Below, piece after piece: positions 33,486-38,797 of a DNA stretch of 38,797 nucleotides; the first letter of the stretch is position 1; every line of letters starts with the position of its first letter. Location of the stretch: positions 1 through 38,797 of the forward strand of contig JAGQYS010000022.1 in assembly GCA_020435965.1 (NCBI GenBank), written 5' to 3'. The stretch is from Flavobacteriaceae bacterium. Its GTDB lineage: Bacteria; Bacteroidota; Bacteroidia; Flavobacteriales; Flavobacteriaceae. The notes under the pieces are model-generated. The model did no database searches, was not told the DNA's origin, and saw nothing but the letters and a program-made list of their open reading frames with translations. A program made the position numbers and the translations under genes.

Positions 33486-34753
33486 ATTAAATGATTTATG
33501 CATTTCATAATTTGTTGAGTTCCATAATAAATTGAAGGACAATGAATTTTAATAAATTCTTGATTATTTCCATCAAAGTTTTTAAAAGCTTTTAGTACTT
33601 CCTCGCCATTAAAATCAACAAAAGCTAATCTAAAAAAAAATTCGTCTTTTTGAAAATAAAAATCTGTAGATGGTAAAAGTGCAACACTGTAATTTTCCAA
33701 TAAATAATTTGCCAATTGGTTGCTTGTTTGTATTCCGATAGATTGGAGTTTATCTTTAAAGTTTTCAAATCCGATCATCATGTAAAATGCACCTTCAGGT
33801 TTCGTACAGCTAATACCCATACTTACTAAGTTAGCATGGATGTACTCGGAAACAATTTTTAAAATATGAGAGCTTTCTTTAACATAGTTCTGTAATGAGT
33901 ATTCATACTTATAGGCAGTAATTGCAGCATACTGAATTGGAGATGCTACAGCACTAAATGTTTCGCTAAACAAAGAAGTGTAAATGCTTTTTAGCTCTTG
34001 CAATCCTTTGGGCAAAGCCATAAACCCTAATCTGTAGCCTCCAGCAGAAAACACCTTACTCAAGCCACCAAATACAATCGTTAACTCAGGATAATATGTT
34101 GCTATACTTGGCGAAAAATTTTTACTGAAATTTATTTGAGAGTAGATTTCATCAGATAAGACTATAACATTATGTTTTTTACAAGTTAAAGCTAAGGATT
34201 TAAGCTCTTCATCACTGTAAACAGCTCCAGTTGGATTATTAGGCGAATTAAGAATAAGTGTTTTTTGAACTTGATTATTTTTTTTACAATAATCTTCTAG
34301 TACTTCTGATGTTAGTTTAAAGTCATTTTTAAAAAGTGTTTCTAATATCTCATAATTGCCATTCTTTGATTTAATCTGTGGCAAGTAACTCACCCAACTT
34401 CCTTTAGGGATTAAAAATACACCCTCAAGTATTAATATAGTTTGATATAAAAGCTCCTTACTTCCAGGTCCAATAAATACACTGTCAGAATCAAATTGAA
34501 TTTCTTGATGTTTATTTAAGAAATTACTAATCTGATCACGTAACAATTCTAACCCATTAGTAGGTAAATAATTATTGTTCTTTACATGAATTGCTAATGC
34601 TGTAGTTATAGAATCATGAATTGGAAAAGGGGATTGCCCAAATCCAAAATGGTAAACTGTTTCCCCTCTACTTCTTATTTGTTTTACCTTTTGGTTTATA
34701 TTTAAAGTTGCAGATGGTTTTAAATCTTGTATGTGCTTATTTACTTGAATCAT
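33482..34753 (-). CDS. PLP-dependent aminotransferase (class I/II, fold type I)
   Basis: 423 residues. PLP-site features: VFIGPGSKELLYQT (residues 92-105), LNSPNNPTGAVYS (Asn173), SDEIYSQINF (Asp201, Tyr204), GGLSKVFSAGGYRLGF (Schiff-base Lys233) and FRLAFVDFNGEEVL for the carboxylate-binding Arg. The substrate cannot be assigned; similarity is to aspartate/aromatic-type subfamily I enzymes. An additional ~30-residue tail (FIKIHCPSIYYGTQQIMKCI) follows the normal end. It overlaps the secreted FG-GAP gene by four bases. A terminator sits only 15 bases upstream of its ATG, so its own promoter must overlap that hairpin or it relies on read-through from the lipoprotein gene. Confidence 0.87.
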   Translation of the reverse strand: MIQVNKHIQDLKPSATLNINQKVKQIRSRGETVYHFGFGQSPFPIHDSITTALAIHVKNNNYLPTNGLELLRDQISNFLNKHQEIQFDSDSVFIGPGSKELLYQTILILEGVFLIPKGSWVSYLPQIKSKNGNYEILETLFKNDFKLTSEVLEDYCKKNNQVQKTLILNSPNNPTGAVYSDEELKSLALTCKKHNVIVLSDEIYSQINFSKNFSPSIATYYPELTIVFGGLSKVFSAGGYRLGFMALPKGLQELKSIYTSLFSETFSAVASPIQYAAITAYKYEYSLQNYVKESSHILKIVSEYIHANLVSMGISCTKPEGAFYMMIGFENFKDKLQSIGIQTSNQLANYLLENYSVALLPSTDFYFQKDEFFFRLAFVDFNGEEVLKAFKNFDGNNQEFIKIHCPSIYYGTQQIMKCINHLI

Positions 34754-34767
34754 GATAATAGAAAGTT

Positions 34768-34801
34768 AAAAAAAAGAGCCTCATTTGACTGAAGCTCTTT
34801 T
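34768..34801 (-). terminator. Terminator of the TonB-receptor/lipoprotein operon
   Basis: Arms AAAAGAGCCTCA (34772-34783) and TGAAGCTCTTTT (34790-34801) form a 12-pair stem with one G-U pair and loop tttgac. On the minus strand it is followed by an eight-T run (34768-34775). Confidence 0.85.
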
Positions 34802-34822
34802 AGTTAAAACTATTTTTACATT

Positions 34823-35596
34823 TTATAGTGCTGTTATATCATATACAGGGTTTCCTTCTTCATCATAAGAGGTCTCAATCAGAAGAACAAACTTATCCAT
34901 ATCCATAACTACATCATATACAGTTATTTCACCATCAATTTCAACAGTCATAACAACATCAGTTCCAGCGTTATCATCCCACCAATCATCAATGAAAACT
35001 GAGCTAAATCCTTCTGGAGGATATACTTCAAAAGTTTCAAAGGCAATAGTGCCAAATGTATTAGCTAAAACTTCACCATTGATATCTTGGTTCCCTCTAA
35101 TTAAATATAAATCGTAATCATAAAAAGCATCTCCCCAAGAAATTGATACTGTTACTGCTGGTGGAACATTAAAGATTGCTTTATTATCTACAGCAATAAG
35201 AGAACTCACGCTTGCTCCACTAACAGTTACTACATATACTCCAGAAGTCATGAAGGTAACCTCAGTACCTCCAAAAAATTCTCCGGCAAGAATTGTAGCG
35301 TCATCTATCATATAATCAACACCTTCAACAGCTGTTGATCCATCTTTAGTTACATTAAAAGAAACTGTTATGTCACCAGATTGTGCATTATTAACACCTA
35401 CTTCAATTGGCTGTGCCACATTTCCAGGTACAGTTCTGGTTATTTCTGAAGCATCATCAGTTTCGATAAAAACTGTGCTTTGCTGAGTGTATTGGTTTGA
35501 TTCCAAATCACTGTAATCATCTGTTCCAATACAGCCTACCATAAAAATTAATGGTAGAACAAGTATAAACTTGTAAACGTATTTTAAATTTTTCAT
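34823..35596 (-). CDS. Surface lipoprotein paired with the TonB-dependent receptor
   Basis: 257 residues. The signal peptide ends LPLIFMVGCIG, giving a lipidated Cys at about residue 22, followed by an acidic stretch (TDDYSDLE) of the kind that promotes surface export in Bacteroidota. The body includes a Calx-beta-like module (VNNAQSGDITVSFNVTKDGS ... AVEGVDYMI) and a beta-rich, strongly acidic C-terminal part (WGDAFYDYDLYLIRG, VFIDDWWDDNAGTDVV). There is no SusD-like TPR fold. It begins eight bases after the receptor gene ends, so it is the likely ligand-capture partner; the ligand is unknown. Confidence 0.8.
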   Translation of the reverse strand: MKNLKYVYKFILVLPLIFMVGCIGTDDYSDLESNQYTQQSTVFIETDDASEITRTVPGNVAQPIEVGVNNAQSGDITVSFNVTKDGSTAVEGVDYMIDDATILAGEFFGGTEVTFMTSGVYVVTVSGASVSSLIAVDNKAIFNVPPAVTVSISWGDAFYDYDLYLIRGNQDINGEVLANTFGTIAFETFEVYPPEGFSSVFIDDWWDDNAGTDVVMTVEIDGEITVYDVVMDMDKFVLLIETSYDEEGNPVYDITAL

Positions 35597-35604
35597 AATC
35601 TTTT

Positions 35605-38481
35605 TTATTTTAATTTGAATGTTATTCTACCAAACACATATCTTCCGTTAAATCCAAATTGAGATGTTCTACGAGAGAATATAAATTGGTCTCCATAATT
35701 ACTGGCCGTTGGCACCTCATCTGGATAAACATCCAATAAGTTGTTTGCTCCTAATGTCAGACTTAAATTATCATTAAATGCATAAGATGCAGATAAATCT
35801 GTCACTACTTTTGCTGCATAAGTAACAGCGCCTTGGAAATCTGGATCATCTACTTCGCCAAAGTAAACGTTTCTTAATAAGAAATTCCAATTCCCAGTAC
35901 TATATCTATTGGTTAAGTTAACTTTAGTTCTTGGCATTGCAGATTCAATAAATCCAACTGCAGTATCGTCCAACACATCTTCTCCTAGTACTTTAACAAT
36001 ATCTTTAACTTCAAATTTTCTAAAAGATGCAGCCAAACTATTGTTCAATGTACCTTCACCTACTCCCATTTTATGGTCTACTACAACATCAATACCTGAG
36101 CTTTCTAAATTATAAGCGTTCATAAAAAACTTAGCTTGGCCTGCTGCAGCATCGGCAAAAATTTGCTGAACTTCAGCATTTTGTCCAGATGCACTGTAGC
36201 TTCTGGTTTGTGATACTCTATCGTCAACATTTACAATATAACCATCAACTGTAAACTTTAATCCTGCCGAAGGTACTTTTGCTGTAAACCCAAGGCTATA
36301 GTTATTAGATGTTTCTTCTTTTAATCCTGGAATACTTAACAATTGTGCCAGTCTACTGTTATTTGCAAAAGTCCCAACTTCATTTGGTACTCCAGCAACA
36401 AATAAAGTCGCTGTTGCATTAAAGTAAATTTGGTGTAAATCTGGCGCTCTAAATCCAGTACTTGCCGCACCTCTAATAGCCAAATTATCAGATACTTTAA
36501 AACGTGAAGCTAATTTCCAGTTAAATGTATCTCCAAAATCATTATAATCTTCATAACGCACTGCTGTACTTAACAAGAAATCATCAGTAATATCAGCTTC
36601 AACATCAACATATCCAGCGTAACTGTTTCTGTTTTGGTCTAATGCATTTTCTGGTCTATACCCTGGAAATACTTGAGAACCTCCTGGAACTAAACTTCCA
36701 AAATAACTGTATTGTTTATCTGCATCTGGTGTTGAAGCAGTAACCACATCACCATATATATCATAGCTAGCCCAAGATGCTTCTTCTCCTGCAATTAACT
36801 GATAGTTTTCAATTCTATATTCAGCACCAAACGCAACATTTAACCCTTCAAATATATCGTCATATTTATTTGAAATATCTAAGTTGGTTGTATTTTGAGC
36901 AAATGAAAACCCTCCTGCTTCAAACTCTCTTGGGGTTGAAGATAATAGAGTAGCATTAGCAGTGTTTTTAATTGTATAATCAAAACTATTGGTTCCATAG
37001 GTATTACTAAAATCAACATTCCAATCACCAATTTTACCTTTAATTCCGGCAGCAATAGATTTATCTATTACTCTTGAACCAATATGTGGCAAAAATCCAT
37101 TAGGTAGTGCAGAGGTTGTTCCTCTACCATCAGTGTAAGCAGGTCTTCTAAAAAACCCAGCTGATAGTCCATCTCTAAAACTAACTCCACCAAATGAATA
37201 AAATGTAGCTCCATTATCATCAACCGGAAGTTCCATATTCATCATAAATTTCCCACTACGCAATTTAGACTGACCAACTTTCATTCTAAAATCATCTCTT
37301 GTTAGTCCTCTTTGTCTTAATTCATATTCTGTTATTGGTTGTGCTCCGCCAGGCCCTTCATCTGATGCAATAATATCTAAGAAATCATCCCCATTTGCAA
37401 TTCCATTATCGTACACGCTTTGTAAACTTGAATCCAAACTTGCTACATAAGCTGATAATGCACTTGGATTCATAGCAAAAGCCTGATCATAACCTAACAT
37501 CCTAGTAGCTGTATCAAACATTGTAAAAATAGGCTGTTGCATAGAATCACTTCTGTTAGTAGCACCTCTATTTTCCAATGATCCCGTGAAATTTATAAAT
37601 CCTCCGTTTTTACCTAAATCTAGACCATAATTTGCTGAAATTTGAAACTGTTCTCCATCTATTCCGCCTTCATCATATTGCTCAGAGTGTTTACTCATGT
37701 TTGCACCAGAGTTTACTGCAAAATTTAATTCATTTGTGTTTTTTCTTAATACAATATTGATAACACCTGCTATTGCATCACTACCATATTGTGCAGCAGC
37801 ACCATCTCTTAAAACTTCAATTCTAGCAATTGCTGCTGCTGGAATTGCATTTAAATCTGTTGCAACAGATCCCGTTCCAACTGTACCATTAACATTTACT
37901 AAGGAGGATTTATGCCTTCTCTTACCATTAATTAATACCAAAACCTGATCAGGGCCTAAACCTCTAAGCGAAGCTGGATCTACATGGTCTGTACCGTCTG
38001 CAACGGTTTGATAAGTTGAAGTAAACGAAGGCGCTACGTAGTTTAAAATTTCGTTAACCGTTACCTGAGGACCTTCTGTTGCTAATTCAACAACATCGAT
38101 TACATCAACAGGGACAGGAGTATCTATAACGGTTCTACCTGTACTTCTAGAACCCACTAGCACTATTTCGTCAAGTGCCACACCATCTTCTAGCGCAACC
38201 CTTATACTTTGGGCAGAATTAACATTAATCTGCTGTGTTGTAAATCCAACAGAAGACACAACTAAAGTGGCTGGAAAAGCACTAACATTAATATTAAAGT
38301 TTCCATCAAAATCTGTAGTTGTTCCATTTGAAGTTCCTTTAACAACAACATTTGCTCCTGGTAACGGATTACCAGTGCTTGCTTCTGTAACCGTTCCCGA
38401 AACTGTACCTTGTGCAAAAGCACATAACGGAAACATGACTATCAAATACATGAATAGCCTTAAACAGTAAATTTGTTTCAT
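35605..38481 (-). CDS. TonB-dependent outer-membrane receptor
   Basis: 958 residues. A signal peptide (about 1-23, ending CAFAQ) precedes a carboxypeptidase-like regulatory domain ([20 protein letters not shown], about 25-100), a short DEIVLVGSR TonB-box-like segment, and the plug domain (about 120-250) with [20 protein letters not shown] and [20 protein letters not shown]. The 22-strand barrel ends in a C-terminal strand, [13 protein letters not shown]. It is not a SusC/RagA-type protein judging by size and the absence of a SusD partner. The substrate (metal chelate, peptide or other) cannot be read. It would be energised by an ExbB/ExbD system such as that at 9.5-11.9 kb. Good promoter upstream; first gene of a two-gene operon. 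Confidence 0.92.
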   Translation of the reverse strand: MKQIYCLRLFMYLIVMFPLCAFAQGTVSGTVTEASTGNPLPGANVVVKGTSNGTTTDFDGNFNINVSAFPATLVVSSVGFTTQQINVNSAQSIRVALEDGVALDEIVLVGSRSTGRTVIDTPVPVDVIDVVELATEGPQVTVNEILNYVAPSFTSTYQTVADGTDHVDPASLRGLGPDQVLVLINGKRRHKSSLVNVNGTVGTGSVATDLNAIPAAAIARIEVLRDGAAAQYGSDAIAGVINIVLRKNTNELNFAVNSGANMSKHSEQYDEGGIDGEQFQISANYGLDLGKNGGFINFTGSLENRGATNRSDSMQQPIFTMFDTATRMLGYDQAFAMNPSALSAYVASLDSSLQSVYDNGIANGDDFLDIIASDEGPGGAQPITEYELRQRGLTRDDFRMKVGQSKLRSGKFMMNMELPVDDNGATFYSFGGVSFRDGLSAGFFRRPAYTDGRGTTSALPNGFLPHIGSRVIDKSIAAGIKGKIGDWNVDFSNTYGTNSFDYTIKNTANATLLSSTPREFEAGGFSFAQNTTNLDISNKYDDIFEGLNVAFGAEYRIENYQLIAGEEASWASYDIYGDVVTASTPDADKQYSYFGSLVPGGSQVFPGYRPENALDQNRNSYAGYVDVEADITDDFLLSTAVRYEDYNDFGDTFNWKLASRFKVSDNLAIRGAASTGFRAPDLHQIYFNATATLFVAGVPNEVGTFANNSRLAQLLSIPGLKEETSNNYSLGFTAKVPSAGLKFTVDGYIVNVDDRVSQTRSYSASGQNAEVQQIFADAAAGQAKFFMNAYNLESSGIDVVVDHKMGVGEGTLNNSLAASFRKFEVKDIVKVLGEDVLDDTAVGFIESAMPRTKVNLTNRYSTGNWNFLLRNVYFGEVDDPDFQGAVTYAAKVVTDLSASYAFNDNLSLTLGANNLLDVYPDEVPTASNYGDQFIFSRRTSQFGFNGRYVFGRITFKLK

Positions 38482-38507
38482 AATTAAATTTTATTGATTA
38501 GTAATGC

Positions 38508-38537
38508 CAAAGTACTAATAATCTATTTTCTATGCAA
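38508..38537 (-). promoter_or_regulatory. Promoter of the TonB-receptor operon
   Basis: On the minus strand: TTG (38535-38537), a 20-base spacer and TACTTTG (38508-38514), one base short of the TAnnTTTG consensus, about 26 bases before the ATG. Confidence 0.45.
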
Positions 38538-38608
38538 CATTTCTTATATTAATAGAAATAGCTAAAACCATAAATAGCTAAAAAATTGAAATAACTAAGT
38601 TAAATTAA

Positions 38609-38637
38609 TTGGTAAATCTATTATCTTATTAAATTTG
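38609..38637 (+). promoter_or_regulatory. Promoter of aspS
   Basis: TTG (38609-38611), 18 bases, then TAAATTTG (38630-38637), a perfect TAnnTTTG box, 18 bases before the aspS ATG. It lies in the 174-base divergent region shared with the TonB-receptor promoter. Confidence 0.6.
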
Positions 38638-38655
38638 CACATCTAATATTTAAAT

Positions 38656-38797
38656 ATGTATAGAAGTCATACCTGTGGTGAGTTAAGGGCATCACACATC
38701 AATAAAGAAGTTACACTAGCTGGTTGGGTACAAAAATCCCGTGACAAAGGGTTTATTGTTTGGGTAGATTTGCGCGATCGCTACGGCATCACCCAAT
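38656..38797 (+). CDS. aspS: Aspartyl-tRNA synthetase, N-terminal fragment at window end
   Basis: Only the first 47 codons are present. [16 protein letters not shown] followed by [17 protein letters not shown] and [14 protein letters not shown] is the N-terminal OB-fold anticodon-binding domain of bacterial AspRS (the GWV...R...G.F..DLRDR.G..Q pattern). The enzyme charges tRNA-Asp. The gene runs off the right edge, so the catalytic domain cannot be checked. Confidence 0.93.
   Translation, partial: MYRSHTCGELRASHINKEVTLAGWVQKSRDKGFIVWVDLRDRYGITQ

Noticed and set aside
1..38797. CRISPR arrays, insertion sequences, prophage, rRNA
   Set aside because: I saw no spaced direct repeats, transposase or integrase genes, terminal inverted repeats, or rRNA sequence in the window.

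Overview
This is about 38.8 kb of chromosomal DNA from a marine-type member of the Flavobacteriaceae (Bacteroidota). Evidence for that assignment: AT-rich sequence, promoters of the Bacteroidota type (-7 box TAnnTTTG), two proteins with type IX secretion C-terminal sorting domains, an ExbB with its own signal peptide next to two ExbD genes, a TonB-dependent receptor with an N-terminal carboxypeptidase-like domain, and a ~1170-residue RND pump. There is no prophage, transposase, CRISPR array or rRNA.

Layout. (1) 1-6.6 kb: pyrH (lacking only its start codon) and frr, a half-size DUF5686-like outer-membrane protein, an MMPL/RND-type exporter and asnS. (2) 6.7-11.9 kb: rpoN, a PAP2-like membrane protein, a convergent beta-barrel protein, then a leftward exbB / 4-TM protein / exbD / exbD operon. 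(3) 12.0-14.0 kb, leftward: tRNA-Ser(GGA) and a tatD-ansA operon. (4) 14.0-18.9 kb, rightward: a retropepsin-like protease, an orphan LuxR-type response regulator, an M4 metalloprotease with a sorting domain but split by a one-base frameshift, a beta-barrel protein, and a 340-base region with a putative small RNA and a 32-residue membrane peptide. (5) 18.9-22.9 kb, leftward: sucA-sucB (2-oxoglutarate dehydrogenase E1 and E2). (6) 23.0-24.9 kb: a small outer-membrane protein, a polyprenyl diphosphate synthase and a coupled small protein. (7) 25.0-31.7 kb: a TetR-controlled tripartite RND efflux operon. (8) 31.8-38.5 kb, leftward: a TonB receptor with a companion lipoprotein, then an aminotransferase overlapping a secreted FG-GAP/ASPIC protein. 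(9) The first 142 bases of aspS close the window.

Most of the window is ordinary flavobacterial backbone. The most unusual part is region 4. A 16-base dyad, TACGTA(A/G)AGTTACGTA, occurs three times, all outside the body of the genes, and each copy is followed exactly 24 bases later by an AT-rich -7-like heptamer. One copy lies upstream of the M4 protease. The other two lie upstream of ~73-nt segments that share a 5' end (TGCTATTAAT), a stem built around AGAGCTTTG/GCTCTG and a U-rich tail. I read this as a small regulon of the orphan response regulator comprising two paralogous small RNAs, a secreted protease and possibly a membrane micropeptide. The pattern is visible in the sequence; the regulator-site link and the RNAs are inference.
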